DNA of 64,000 nucleotides from Streptomyces antioxidans (GTDB lineage: Bacteria > Actinomycetota > Actinomycetes > Streptomycetales > Streptomycetaceae), in NCBI RefSeq assembly GCF_000968685.2, contig NZ_LAKD02000043.1, forward strand, positions 62,001 through 126,000, in the 5' to 3' direction. Below the pieces are notes generated by a model, which had not been told where the DNA came from, did no database searches, and worked only from the letters and a program-made list of their open reading frames with translations. Of the stretch, positions 9,022-17,589 are shown piece after piece. The position numbers were made by a program, and so were the translations under genes. Positions within the stretch are counted from its first letter, which is position 1. Each line of letters starts with the position of its first letter.

Positions 9022-10176
9022 ATGACCCCATCCGACCTCGCCGCCGCCACCGCCCAGGCGTTGCCCGAGATGACCGAAGACCTGCGGGCGCTGGTGGAAC
9101 TGGAGACGCCGAGCGACGACAAGCGGCTGCTGGACGCGGGACTGGCCACGATCGGCGGCTGGGTCGTGGAACGGCTCGGCGAGCCGGACGGGACCGAGCG
9201 CCACGACTGCGCACCGTACGGCGATGTGCTCGCCCTGACCTATCGCGGCACGGCCCCCGGCACCGTACTGATGCTGTGCCACTACGACACCGTGTGGCCG
9301 GTCGGAACGCTCGCCGAATGGCCCTTCGAGATCGAGGACGGCCGGGCCAGCGGCCCCGGTGTCTTCGATATGAAGACGGGCCTGGTGCAGGCCGTCTGGA
9401 CCCTGCGGCTGCTGCGCGAACTGGGGCTGCCCCACCCCTCGGTGAGGCTGCTGCTCAACGGCGACGAGGAGATCGGCAGCCCCGCGTCCCGCCGCCATAT
9501 CGAGCGGCTGAGCGAGGACGTCCTGGCCACCCTGGTCTTCGAGGCCTCGCTGGACGGGGCGCTCAAGACCTCCCGCAAGGGCGTCGGGCTGTTCGATGTG
9601 ACGGCCCACGGCGTCGAATCGCATGCGGGTCTCGACCCGTTCGCGGGCGCGAGCGCCATTCACGCACTGGCGGAGGTCGTCCCGCGGATCGCCGCGCTCA
9701 GCGCCCCGGAGCGGGGGACCACGGTGAACGTGGGGCTGATCAGCGGCGGTACGGGGCGCAATGTGATCGCCGCACAGGCGCGCTGCGGCATCGACGTACG
9801 GATCGCCGAACCGGAGGAGATGAAGCGGATCGACACCGCACTGCACGCCCTCGCCCCCTCCGACCAGCGGGTGCGGCTGACCGTCACCGGCGAGTGGAAC
9901 CGTCCCCCGATGGTTCCCAACCCGGCGTCCCGCCGGTTGTTCGAGCAGGCCCGGGCGATCGCCGCGGAACACGGCTGGGAGCTGGCGGAGACCGCGGTCG
10001 GCGGTGCCAGCGACGGCAACTTCGTCTCCGCGCTGGGCCGTCCGGTCCTCGACGGGCTCGGCGCCCTCGGCTCCGGTGCCCACGCCCGCCATGAACACAC
10101 CGTGCTCGCCCCGATCCCGGCCCGAACCGCGCTGACCGTCGGCCTGCTGCGGGCGCTGGCGGCGGACGCCGCCTAA
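9022..10176 (+). CDS. M20 family metallopeptidase (glutamate carboxypeptidase-like)
   Basis: This 384-residue M20 peptidase has the usual di-zinc residues: His87 and Asp89 in CHYDTVWPVG, Asp116 in GPGVFDMKTG, Glu149/Glu150 in NGDEEIGS, Glu174 in VFEASLDG, and a C-terminal His in HARHEHT. The closest functional type is carboxypeptidase G2, which splits C-terminal glutamate from folate-like compounds. Beside AbgT this suggests cleavage of p-aminobenzoyl-glutamate to p-aminobenzoate and glutamate. It lacks the separate AbgA/AbgB subunits of E. coli. The ATG follows GAAGGA, 50 nt after abgT, so the two are probably co-transcribed. Confidence 0.9.
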   Translation: MTPSDLAAATAQALPEMTEDLRALVELETPSDDKRLLDAGLATIGGWVVERLGEPDGTERHDCAPYGDVLALTYRGTAPGTVLMLCHYDTVWPVGTLAEWPFEIEDGRASGPGVFDMKTGLVQAVWTLRLLRELGLPHPSVRLLLNGDEEIGSPASRRHIERLSEDVLATLVFEASLDGALKTSRKGVGLFDVTAHGVESHAGLDPFAGASAIHALAEVVPRIAALSAPERGTTVNVGLISGGTGRNVIAAQARCGIDVRIAEPEEMKRIDTALHALAPSDQRVRLTVTGEWNRPPMVPNPASRRLFEQARAIAAEHGWELAETAVGGASDGNFVSALGRPVLDGLGALGSGAHARHEHTVLAPIPARTALTVGLLRALAADAA

Positions 10177-10230
10177 CGGCACACCGCGACGCTCAGCGCC
10201 GACGCACCCCGCCTCGAACGCCGACGCCGA

Positions 10231-10269
10231 CGCCGACGCCGACGGCCCGCCCGGCCGTCGGCGTCGGCG
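10231..10269. terminator. Bidirectional hairpin terminator built on a GCCGAC tandem repeat
   Basis: A 17-bp stem (10231-10247 with 10253-10269) with a 5-nt loop separates two convergent genes. Its left arm is part of a tandem array of about four GCCGAC hexamers that starts near 10219. Confidence 0.85.
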
Positions 10270-10282
10270 CACGGCAGGTGGT

Positions 10283-10519
10283 TCAGCGGATGAGGAAGTC
10301 CGCCTCGCCCGCCTTGGCCCCCTGGATGAAGGCGATGATCTCGCTGCGGGTGTAGATCAGCGCCGGACCGTCCGGATCGGTCGACTGACGGATCGCCACC
10401 CGGCCGTCGTCCAGCTTCATGGCCTCGACACAGTTGCCGCCGTTACCACCACTCCACGGCTTGTGCCAGCCCTCGCTGCCGAGGTCGCTCGCGCGCATGC
10501 CGTTGTGAATGCGATCCAT
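10283..10519 (-). CDS. DUF397 small protein, partner of the adjacent XRE regulator
   Basis: This 78-residue protein has the DUF397 signature: W(S/H)KPWSGGNGGNCVEA near the start, then VAIRQSTDPDGPALIYTRSE, ending in a short helix. In Streptomyces such proteins are encoded next to WhiJ/BldB-type XRE regulators and act with them in development or secondary metabolism by a mechanism still unclear. It starts 5 nt after the XRE gene's stop codon, so the two are very likely co-translated. Confidence 0.93.
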   Translation of the reverse strand: MDRIHNGMRASDLGSEGWHKPWSGGNGGNCVEAMKLDDGRVAIRQSTDPDGPALIYTRSEIIAFIQGAKAGEADFLIR

Positions 10520-10524
10520 TCCGA

Positions 10525-11385
10525 TCAGAGCTCCTTGCGGAAATCCCGGAGGATTTCCTTTGTGCGTCGTGCGGTTGCCGCCTGGGCCGCCATGCGGTCC
10601 ATGGCCTCCAGATGGGAGGCCACCTCGATGCGCTCATCCAGGTAGACGGCGCCGGTCAGGTACTCGACGTAGACCATGTCCGGCAGTTCGGGTACAGCGA
10701 AGCGGAAGAGGACGAAGGGCCCGTAGGTGCCCGGATGGTGTCCCGAGGAGAACTCCGTGATCTGCAGCGTGATGTGCGGCATTTCCACGGCGTCCAGCAG
10801 CCGGTCGATCTGGTGGCGCATCACCGCCGCCGACCCCACCCGCCGGCGCAGCACCGTCTCGTCCATCACCACCCACAGCCGGGGCGGATCCCGCCGGGTG
10901 AGCAGGCCCTGCCGCTCCATGCGCAGCGCCACATGGCGGTCCGCCTGCCGGGGGCCGGCCTGGCCGACGGCCCCCGTCTGCATGACCGCGCGGGCGTAGT
11001 CCTCGGTCTGCAGCAGCCCGGGCACGAAGTGCGGCTCATACGCCCGGATCATCTCGGCCGCGCCCTCCAGGCTGACGTGGACGCTGAACCAGTCCGGCAG
11101 TATGTCGTGGAACCGCTGCCACCACCCGGGCTTGTTGGCCTCTTCGGTCAGGGTGATGAACGAGTCGAGCTCCTCACCGGTGATCCCGTAGGCGTCCAGC
11201 AGCAGCTGGACATACGGGACCTTCAGCGCGACCTCGGCGGTCTCCATGCGGCGGATGGTGGCGGAGGCCACCCGCAGCACTCTGGCCGCCTCGTCCCGCC
11301 TGAACCCCGCCTTCTCCCGCAGATCCTGCAGCCTCTTGCCGAGGACGACCTGACCCACGGTCGGTGCCGACCGCGGTTCGCTCAC
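10525..11385 (-). CDS. XRE family regulator with DUF5753 domain (WhiJ-like)
   Basis: This 286-residue protein has an N-terminal helix-turn-helix of the Cro/XRE type (about 12-68, LGKRLQDLREKAGF then RRDEAARVLRVASATIRRME). A C-terminal DUF5753 domain follows (about 100-280, with YEPHFVPGLLQTEDYARAV and a WVVMDETVLRR segment). This is the standard WhiJ-like architecture paired with DUF397. The GTG at 11385 has GGGAGGG upstream; an ATG at 11496 would add unrelated sequence. A repeat TCCGCA...TGCGGA lies about 40-65 bp upstream of the start. Confidence 0.93.
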   Translation of the reverse strand: MSEPRSAPTVGQVVLGKRLQDLREKAGFRRDEAARVLRVASATIRRMETAEVALKVPYVQLLLDAYGITGEELDSFITLTEEANKPGWWQRFHDILPDWFSVHVSLEGAAEMIRAYEPHFVPGLLQTEDYARAVMQTGAVGQAGPRQADRHVALRMERQGLLTRRDPPRLWVVMDETVLRRRVGSAAVMRHQIDRLLDAVEMPHITLQITEFSSGHHPGTYGPFVLFRFAVPELPDMVYVEYLTGAVYLDERIEVASHLEAMDRMAAQAATARRTKEILRDFRKEL

Positions 11386-11597
11386 CCGAATCCCTCCCTG
11401 GCTTCCCCAACGCTGATGTCCGCAGTGTGCCATGGCCAGTGCGGATCGGACACATTGCATTGACGACTCTGCACAATTCAGAGTGGGCCTTGCCAAGTGT
11501 CCCCGGCGCTGCGCATAGTTGCGGCATGATCCCGTTACCGCGCCCCGCCGCGGCGACCGCAGGCACCATCGGCCCGACCTCTGTGAAGTGCCCCTAG

Positions 11598-12068
11598 ATG
11601 ACGTACGCCTTCGCCGGTGCGCTGACCGGTCTCGTCCCCGGCCCGTTCGGCCGGTGGGGATCCCCCGCGGTGTCCGGCCGCCATCGCCTTCGACCGCCCG
11701 CGGCGCTGCGTACGGACCGGGCCTACGACGCGGTGGGGATCGCCGAGCGGCACGGCCCCGGGGTGATGGCCCTGCTGCCCCGGGCGGGATGCGTGCTCAC
11801 CGGCGCCGGGTGCTGGTGGTGGATCGTGCCGCCCCATTCGGACGTCGGGGTCGACTGGCCCGCACCGGCCGTCTACGCGGTCGGCGCCATGGTGACCGGC
11901 CCGCCCGGGCGGCGGACCGGCCCCACGGGGAGCGCGGTGCCCGGTGTGGTGCACTGGCCGGCCGACGGGGAGCCGTACACCCATCCCCTGCTGCTGCACA
12001 TCGCGGTCTGCGCGGCGGCCGGGGTCTCCCCGGCCTGGCCGTGCGAGGACCGGACGCGCCGGTCATGA
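11598..12068 (+). CDS. Hypothetical protein, unrecognised
   Basis: This is a 156-residue frame with strongly G/C-biased third positions, which supports real coding. A Trp-rich strand CWWWIVPPHSDVGVDW (about 73-88) and a C-terminal LLLHIAVCAAAGV helix are visible. I find no domain I can name. It is divergent from the XRE/DUF397 pair, a place where Streptomyces often encode small partner proteins, and it ends 19 bp before the convergent aminotransferase gene. The ATG lacks a clear ribosome site. Confidence 0.55.
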   Translation: MTYAFAGALTGLVPGPFGRWGSPAVSGRHRLRPPAALRTDRAYDAVGIAERHGPGVMALLPRAGCVLTGAGCWWWIVPPHSDVGVDWPAPAVYAVGAMVTGPPGRRTGPTGSAVPGVVHWPADGEPYTHPLLLHIAVCAAAGVSPAWPCEDRTRRS

Positions 12069-12087
12069 CCCCGGCACCGGAGCCCGG

Positions 12088-13830
12088 TCACGCCATCGAG
12101 TCGTCCTGGAGGTATGCCGCGGGGCGCGGATAGCGCTGCAGCGCCGGGGTCTGGCCGGTCGGGTCGTCGTCCTGCTCGCTGAGGGGAACGACCGGGGCCG
12201 CTGCCGCCGCCGCGGCCCTCAGCTCGGCGGGGTCGTAGGTCATGGTCTGCGTCCGCTCCATCGGCGTCGGAGCGCCCTGGTACTGCGCGCCCTGCGGCTG
12301 GGGCGCCATCTGCGTCAACGACCCCTGGCCCTGCACCGTTCGCGGCTGCGGGGCCTGGTACAGGGGCGGCTGGACCGGGGGAGTGGCCACATACGCGGGC
12401 GAAAGCTCCGCGAGCGGCTGCTGCTGGACGTACTCCGGCGGGGCGCCCGCGCCCGCGAAGGACGCCTGCCCGTACGGGTCGCCGGAGACGCCCTGCGGGG
12501 CCGGGAGGGCGGGTGCGGAGTACATCGGCTGGGGCTCCAGCGCCACCGGCGCCGCGGGCAGCTGGGGCGGCTGCTGGTAGGAGTAGTCCAGGGACTGCGC
12601 CTGGGAGGTGACTCCCAGGGGCCCCATGGACCCCGCGTACCCCGGGGGCAGCGGCGGCTGCTGGTCCCAGCCGATCTGCGGAGCGTAGAAGGACGTTCCG
12701 TACAGCACCGTGCTCAGCCCGGTCAGCAGCCGCTGCACATCCGGCTGGGAGCGCACCACCAGCCGCATGAACTGGCTGCTGCTGCCCAGCTTGTTGCCGC
12801 ATTCGCGCACCAGCACCCCATGCTGGGAGAGCAGTTGGTCGCGGACCCAGCCGCCGTCCGTCCCGGCCGGAAGCTTGACGAAGACGAAGTTGCCCTGGGA
12901 GGGGTAGACCGTCATCCCGGGCAGCCCGGCCAGCTGGGTGGTCATCTGCTGCCGGTCGTGGCTGAGCATGCGCAGGCTCTCCACGTACTCCTGGCGGTAC
13001 CGCTTCAACATGAAGACGATGACCTCGGCGAAGGAGTTGAGGTTCCACTTCGGCAGCCGGGACCGGATCCGCACGGCGAGCGAGGGATTGGCCACCAGAT
13101 AGCCGAAGCGGACCCCGTGCAGCCCGAAGTTCTTGCCGAGGCTGCGCAGCACGATCACGTTCGGGCGCAGGATGGCCTCGTCCACGACGCTCGGATACGC
13201 CTCGGCGTCCGCGAACTCCAGGAAGGACTCGTCGATCACGATCAGGTCGAGGTCGGCCAGGGCGTCCATGATGCCGATGAGGGCCTGGCGGGACACCAGC
13301 CCGCCGTCGGGGTTGTTGGGATTGCAGATCACGGCGACCCGGGAGCCCCGGGAGCGCACGAAGTTGACGAAGGCGTTGGGGTCGAGCGCGAATCCGCTCA
13401 TTTCCGGGAGCTGGAACAGGTCGACCCGTTTGCCGGTCTCCATCGGCTGGTCGGTCCAGCGGCCGAAGGTGGGGATCGGCACCGCCAGGCTCTCCTTCAC
13501 CAGCAGGTGGTCGATCCAGGTGATGAGCTCGGTCGAGCCGTTGCCCATCGCCATGGTCTGCGGCTGCAGCCCGAGCACATCGGCCAGTTCCGCGGTGATG
13601 GTCTCCGCGGAGCTCGGGTAGTAGGTGAGGATGTCCCGCAGCCTAACCGCCATCACGGCGAACATCGCGGGGGTGGGGAAGTACGGGTTGCAGGGGATGC
13701 AGAAGTCCACGAGCTCCTGTCCGCCGCCCGTGACCCCGGCGCGGTTGAGCGCGGAGAACGACGGGCTGTGGGCGGTGCCACGGAAAAGCTGCGTGGCATC
13801 ACCGGTATTGCCGACTGCGGCAACAGTCAC
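12088..13830 (-). CDS. HisC/CobC-like PLP aminotransferase with long Pro/Gln-rich C-terminal tail
   Basis: Residues about 1-390 form a class I/II fold-type I aminotransferase of the HisC/CobC kind. The substrate Asn motif VICNPNNPDGGL, the acidic VIDESFLEF and the PLP lysine in LRSLGKNFGLHGVRFGY are all present. Typical members have about 350-400 residues. Here about 180 more residues follow, rich in Pro, Gln, Tyr and Ala, with runs such as QQPPLPPGYAG and AAAAAAAPVVP. This tail looks disordered. The GTG start at 13830 has GAGGAGG upstream. It is a single gene between a convergent hypothetical and the NB-ARC regulator. Substrate is unknown. The tail may mediate protein binding or localisation. 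Confidence 0.85.
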   Translation of the reverse strand: MTVAAVGNTGDATQLFRGTAHSPSFSALNRAGVTGGGQELVDFCIPCNPYFPTPAMFAVMAVRLRDILTYYPSSAETITAELADVLGLQPQTMAMGNGSTELITWIDHLLVKESLAVPIPTFGRWTDQPMETGKRVDLFQLPEMSGFALDPNAFVNFVRSRGSRVAVICNPNNPDGGLVSRQALIGIMDALADLDLIVIDESFLEFADAEAYPSVVDEAILRPNVIVLRSLGKNFGLHGVRFGYLVANPSLAVRIRSRLPKWNLNSFAEVIVFMLKRYRQEYVESLRMLSHDRQQMTTQLAGLPGMTVYPSQGNFVFVKLPAGTDGGWVRDQLLSQHGVLVRECGNKLGSSSQFMRLVVRSQPDVQRLLTGLSTVLYGTSFYAPQIGWDQQPPLPPGYAGSMGPLGVTSQAQSLDYSYQQPPQLPAAPVALEPQPMYSAPALPAPQGVSGDPYGQASFAGAGAPPEYVQQQPLAELSPAYVATPPVQPPLYQAPQPRTVQGQGSLTQMAPQPQGAQYQGAPTPMERTQTMTYDPAELRAAAAAAAPVVPLSEQDDDPTGQTPALQRYPRPAAYLQDDSMA

Positions 13831-14028
13831 GGCGGGACCTCCTCGGTCGCATGGGCCGCGTCGACGCGCTGACACGGCCGTTGCGGCTCGTCCCTCGAGC
13901 CTGACGCATGATCTCTCGAAGGTGGGGCGGGCGAGGATTTTCGTGGGGGTTGTGAGAACTTCTGGGACACCTGCGCCGCTCTCGAATAGAATTCCGCCCC
14001 TTGCCCCTTGAAAATGGCGGCGGGGCCT

Positions 14029-16404
14029 TCAGGCCGTATCCTCCGGCGGGCGTTCGTCATCGGCCTCGGTGTCGCGGTGCTGTTCCGCTACCCAGACCGC
14101 CACCTGCGCACGCGAGGTGAATCCCAGCTTGCTCAGAATGTGCTCAATATGGCCCTCGGCCGTGCGCTGGGCGATGACCAGGGACGAGGCGATCTCCTTG
14201 TTGCTGAGCCCCTGCGCGACCAGCTGCGCGATTTCGGACTCCCGGGGGGTCAGCGGCGACGGCTGCTCGCCCACCGCCGCCTCCCCGCTGGGCAGTTCGT
14301 CCTCCAGCGCGTACTCCAGCGCCTCGGCGAGGGACAGCCGGGCGCCCTGTCGGTACGCCGCGTTGAAGGCCGGTTTGCCCAGGGCGCCCCGCGCCGCGGC
14401 CTGGCACTCCTCGTGGTAGCGGGCCAGGTGCCCATAGCCGGAGTGCGGGGCGCCGATGGCGTGCCAGAGGGTCGCCAGGACGCCGAGCAGCCTGGCCGCC
14501 CGCGAGTGGTCCTGTTCGGTGGCCGCGATCCAGGCCAGCACCTCGAGGTTGACCCCGACGCCCAGCGGGTCGTCCAGTGAGCGGTTGAACGTGAGGCTCT
14601 CCTTCTCCAGGGCGGCCGCCCTGACGGTGTCGCCCTGGCGCCAGACGTCCACGCCGAGCGCCATCATCGTGTAGGCGCGGTGCCAGCCCTCCCCGTACGC
14701 GTCGCACACCTCAAGCGACTCCTCGCCGTGGGCGATGGCGCCCGGTGAGTCGCCGATGAAGGAGTGGGCGAGCGAGAGCCGGATGAGCGCGAGCGCCAGC
14801 CCGACCGGATCGCCGGTCGCGCGGTGGCGGGCCACCGCCTCCTCGTAGAGCGCGATCGCGGACCGGGTCTCGCCCCGGTACATGGCGACCATGCCGGAGT
14901 AGAGCGCGGCATAGGCGAGCACCGGCTCAAGGCCCAGCCGGGTGCCGAGGGACCGGCTCTCCTCGAGCATGGCCGTGGCGGCGTCGACGTCGGACTGGAT
15001 GACGGCCAGCCAGCTGTTGGTCCACAGGGCCCGCGCCCGCGACCCGTCGGGTTCCGTGCACAGCGCGAGGGCCTGGTCCAGCCAGCGGCGGCCCTCGCCG
15101 AGGTAGTAGCTGGTGATCCAGTGGTAGAGCAGATCGGCGGCCATGTCGAGGCCGCATTCGGTCTGCTCGGGCTCGGCCAGGCAGTTCTCCAGGGCGGTGC
15201 GCAGATTGGCGTGCTCCAGGTGGAGCCGGGTGAACCACTGCACCTGGGCCGGTCCGAAGAGCGCCGCCCGCGCGTCCGCCGCGAGCCCGCGGTAGTAGTC
15301 GCGGTGGCGCCGCACGCGTACGGTCTCCTCCCCGGATTCGGCCAGCCGCTCACGGCCGTAACTGCGCAGCGTGTCCAGCATCCGGTAGCGCACCGCCGTC
15401 GGGTGCTCCTCCCTGAGCAGCACCGACTTGTCCACCAGCTCGGCCACCAGGTCCAGGATCTCCCCGCGGTCGATGCCCTCGCCCGAGCAGACCGCCTCGG
15501 CCGCCTCCAGGTCCAGGCTTCCGGCGAACACCGAGGCCCGGGCCCACAGCAGCCGCTCCCGCTCGGTGCACAGCTCATAGCTCCAGTCGATCAGCGCCCG
15601 CAGCGTCCGGTGGCGGGGGAGGACCGTACGGGAGCCGGTGGTGAGCAGCCGGAACCGGTCGTCGAGCCGGTCCAGCAGCTGCTGGACGGACAGGGCGCGC
15701 AGCCGGACGACCGCGAGCTCGATCCCCAGCGGGATGCCGTCGAGCCGGCGGCAGATCAGCTCCACCGCGTCCCGGTTGTCCTCGCTGAGCTCGAACCCGG
15801 GCACGATGGCCGCCGCCCGCTCGACGAACAGCCGCACCCCGTCCCACCGGGCGAGCGCCGCGAGGGACGGCCGCGGCCCGTCGGGGTCCGGCAGCCCCAG
15901 GGTGGGCACGGCAAGGCTCTGCTCACCGGCGGTGCCCAGCGCCTGACGGCTGGTGGCCAGCAGCCGCAGCCGGGGGGCCGCGCGCAGCAGCCGGTCGGCG
16001 AGCCGGGCGCAGTCCTCCAGGAGGTGTTCGCAGTTGTCGAGGACGATCAGGGCCTGGCGGTCCCGCAGATGGTCGACGAGGATGTCCATCGCCGGGCGGG
16101 AGGAGTGGTCGCGTATCTGCAGCGCCTCGGTGACGCCCTGGGCGAGCAGTGTCGGGTTGTCCAGCTCGGCCAGTTCGGCCAGCCAGACCCCGTCGGGGAA
16201 GGCCCGGCGCGCCTCGTCCGCGACCCGCAGCGCCAGCCGGGTCTTCCCGACCCCGCCGACCCCGGTCAGGGTGACCAGCCGGGAAGCGGACAGCATCCGC
16301 TTGACCTCGGCCGCCTCATGCCGACGTCCCACGAAACTCGTCACCTCGGCCGGCAGCCTCACTGTCTGCCGCCCGGTCGGGGTGCCTGTCGCCACCGCAC
16401 CCAT
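14029..16404 (-). CDS. NB-ARC type ATPase regulator with C-terminal LuxR helix-turn-helix
   Basis: This 791-residue protein resembles the ATPase/repeat half of AfsR-like regulators but has no N-terminal SARP domain. The Walker A GVGGVGKT (48-55) and Walker B ALIVLDNCEHLL are followed by a winged-helix/NB-ARC segment (AVCSGEGIDRGEI, DKSVLL). Helical repeats fill residues about 400-700. A LuxR-type helix-turn-helix closes the protein (LTPRESEIAQLVAQGLSNKE, then HILSKLGFTSRAQ). It is probably a nucleotide-switched transcription activator. The ATG at 16404 begins just before the conserved RQTVRLPAEVTSFVGR. The intergenic run 16405-16688 separates it from a divergent DUF5999 gene. Confidence 0.88.
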   Translation of the reverse strand: MGAVATGTPTGRQTVRLPAEVTSFVGRRHEAAEVKRMLSASRLVTLTGVGGVGKTRLALRVADEARRAFPDGVWLAELAELDNPTLLAQGVTEALQIRDHSSRPAMDILVDHLRDRQALIVLDNCEHLLEDCARLADRLLRAAPRLRLLATSRQALGTAGEQSLAVPTLGLPDPDGPRPSLAALARWDGVRLFVERAAAIVPGFELSEDNRDAVELICRRLDGIPLGIELAVVRLRALSVQQLLDRLDDRFRLLTTGSRTVLPRHRTLRALIDWSYELCTERERLLWARASVFAGSLDLEAAEAVCSGEGIDRGEILDLVAELVDKSVLLREEHPTAVRYRMLDTLRSYGRERLAESGEETVRVRRHRDYYRGLAADARAALFGPAQVQWFTRLHLEHANLRTALENCLAEPEQTECGLDMAADLLYHWITSYYLGEGRRWLDQALALCTEPDGSRARALWTNSWLAVIQSDVDAATAMLEESRSLGTRLGLEPVLAYAALYSGMVAMYRGETRSAIALYEEAVARHRATGDPVGLALALIRLSLAHSFIGDSPGAIAHGEESLEVCDAYGEGWHRAYTMMALGVDVWRQGDTVRAAALEKESLTFNRSLDDPLGVGVNLEVLAWIAATEQDHSRAARLLGVLATLWHAIGAPHSGYGHLARYHEECQAAARGALGKPAFNAAYRQGARLSLAEALEYALEDELPSGEAAVGEQPSPLTPRESEIAQLVAQGLSNKEIASSLVIAQRTAEGHIEHILSKLGFTSRAQVAVWVAEQHRDTEADDERPPEDTA

Positions 16405-16688
16405 CGATGCCTCGTACCTGCCCCGGGTGGATGGAACCTGTGCCCGTACGGACCCGGAGCCCTGCCTCCAGGCTATGCCCGGGCCGGAGCCGCCGCACCC
16501 GGCCCGGGCGCGGCCTACCCAGAGTGAGCCGCGTTCGCCGACCGTGACCGCGCCAGGGGGCTGAGGGAAGCGGGAACGGGTACCGATGCGGGGATATCTC
16601 CCCTCGCCGCATCCTGCCGCGCCCGGCCAGGATGGTGGCCTCGGTGAGTTCCGCCGACCCCTTTGGCGGAAGATCGAAGGTTCGGACC

Positions 16689-16883
16689 ATGTGCCTCCAT
16701 CAACCCCCATGTCCTCCCGCCGACGCACCCGACCATGATTCGGCGCGTCCGGTGGCCTCCCATCCAGAGCAGGGATGGAGCCTGCTCTGCAATGGAGTGG
16801 TGATCTTCGCGGACACGGGTGAAATCCTTCCCGACGGGCGGGCCATCCCCGCCCCCCGGACCAGCCCCGACCCACCAGCATGA
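16689..16883 (+). CDS. DUF5999 small conserved Streptomyces protein
   Basis: This 64-residue protein matches the compact DUF5999 pattern: MCLHQPPCPPADAPD, then VASHPEQGWSLLCNGVV and FADTGEILPDG. Two N-terminal Cys/His residues could bind a metal. No function is known to me. The ATG at 16689 is chosen because the family starts at MC(x)HQPPC; a frame opening at 16632 is an extension. The stop overlaps the next start as ATGA, so it is translationally coupled to the ATPase-domain gene. Confidence 0.8.
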   Translation: MCLHQPPCPPADAPDHDSARPVASHPEQGWSLLCNGVVIFADTGEILPDGRAIPAPRTSPDPPA

Positions 16884-17416
16884 ATGCCGCAACCCTCACC
16901 CTCACGCACGGCTTCCCGCTGAGCGCCGCGACCCTCACGCGCGGCTCCCCCCTGAGCACCGAGCGCCGGCCCGGGACGGCCCTTCCCGCCACCAGCGGCG
17001 GGACCTCCTGGCTGCTCCCCTCCGAGCCGTCCTCGGTGCCGATGGCCCGGCGGCTGGCGGTCGCCCAGCTCTCCGCGTGGACGCTGCACGACTTCGCCGA
17101 CGACGCCGAACTGCTCGTCAGCGAGGTGGTCACCAATGCCGTGCGGCACGCGTGCGGACCGATCCGGCTGACCCTCTCCCTGTGCTCCGTCGACCGCGCC
17201 TTCCGCTGCGAGGTGGCGGACGAGGACCCCGCGCGGCCCCGGGTGCGCCGGGCGTGCGGGGATGACGAGGGCGGGCGCGGACTCCACCTGCTCGACCTGC
17301 TCTCCCGCTGCTGGGGATCCACCTGCACGGCGGCGGGCAAGGTCGTCTGGTTCGAGCTCCACCCGCCGGCCGTCGCCCTGGAGGCCGCCCTGGAAGAGGC
17401 CCGCATGCCCCCGTGA
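16880..17416 (+). CDS. HATPase_c (anti-sigma/RsbW-like) ATP-binding protein
   Basis: This 178-residue protein has a GHKL kinase fold: an N-box ELLVSEVVTNAVRHA (about 78-92) and a G-box DDEGGRGLHLLD (about 130-141). This is the small Streptomyces RsbW-like kinase family, whose members often bind sigma or anti-anti-sigma factors. The ATGA overlap with the DUF5999 gene supports the ATG at 16880 despite the lack of a Shine-Dalgarno sequence. Its first about 25 residues come from an imperfect DNA direct repeat (ATLT-x-GFPLS / ATLTRGSPLS) and look non-conserved. The partner sigma factor is not in the window. Confidence 0.85.
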   Translation: MNAATLTLTHGFPLSAATLTRGSPLSTERRPGTALPATSGGTSWLLPSEPSSVPMARRLAVAQLSAWTLHDFADDAELLVSEVVTNAVRHACGPIRLTLSLCSVDRAFRCEVADEDPARPRVRRACGDDEGGRGLHLLDLLSRCWGSTCTAAGKVVWFELHPPAVALEAALEEARMPP

Positions 17417-17417
17417 C

Positions 17418-17449
17418 CGTTTGCCGACTACCCATGATCGTTTGTCGAC
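17418..17449. promoter_or_regulatory. Direct repeat CGTTTGYCGAC x2, 21 bp apart
   Basis: CGTTTGCCGAC (17418-17428) and CGTTTGTCGAC (17439-17449) differ at one base and lie two helical turns apart, just after the ATPase gene and about 270 bp before the first LAL gene. They could be a protein-binding site. Confidence 0.4.
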
Positions 17450-17589
17450 GAAGGGAGATGCCATAGACGACTTCACGCCTCGTACCCACACAGTGATACC
17501 GAACGGCCCGGGGACGGAATGGTGAACGCCCTCACCACGCCTTCCGCCTCCGGGCCTCGCCGATCGCGTTCCGGGTCCGACCGATCCGA

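Noticed and set aside
10219..10245. CRISPR-like array at the GCCGAC repeats
   Set aside because: Units are 6-bp tandem repeats with no spacers and form a hairpin arm; no cas genes are nearby.
14764..16527. 587-codon plus-strand frame opposite the NB-ARC regulator
   Set aside because: The opposite strand has clear Walker and helix-turn-helix motifs; this frame has none.
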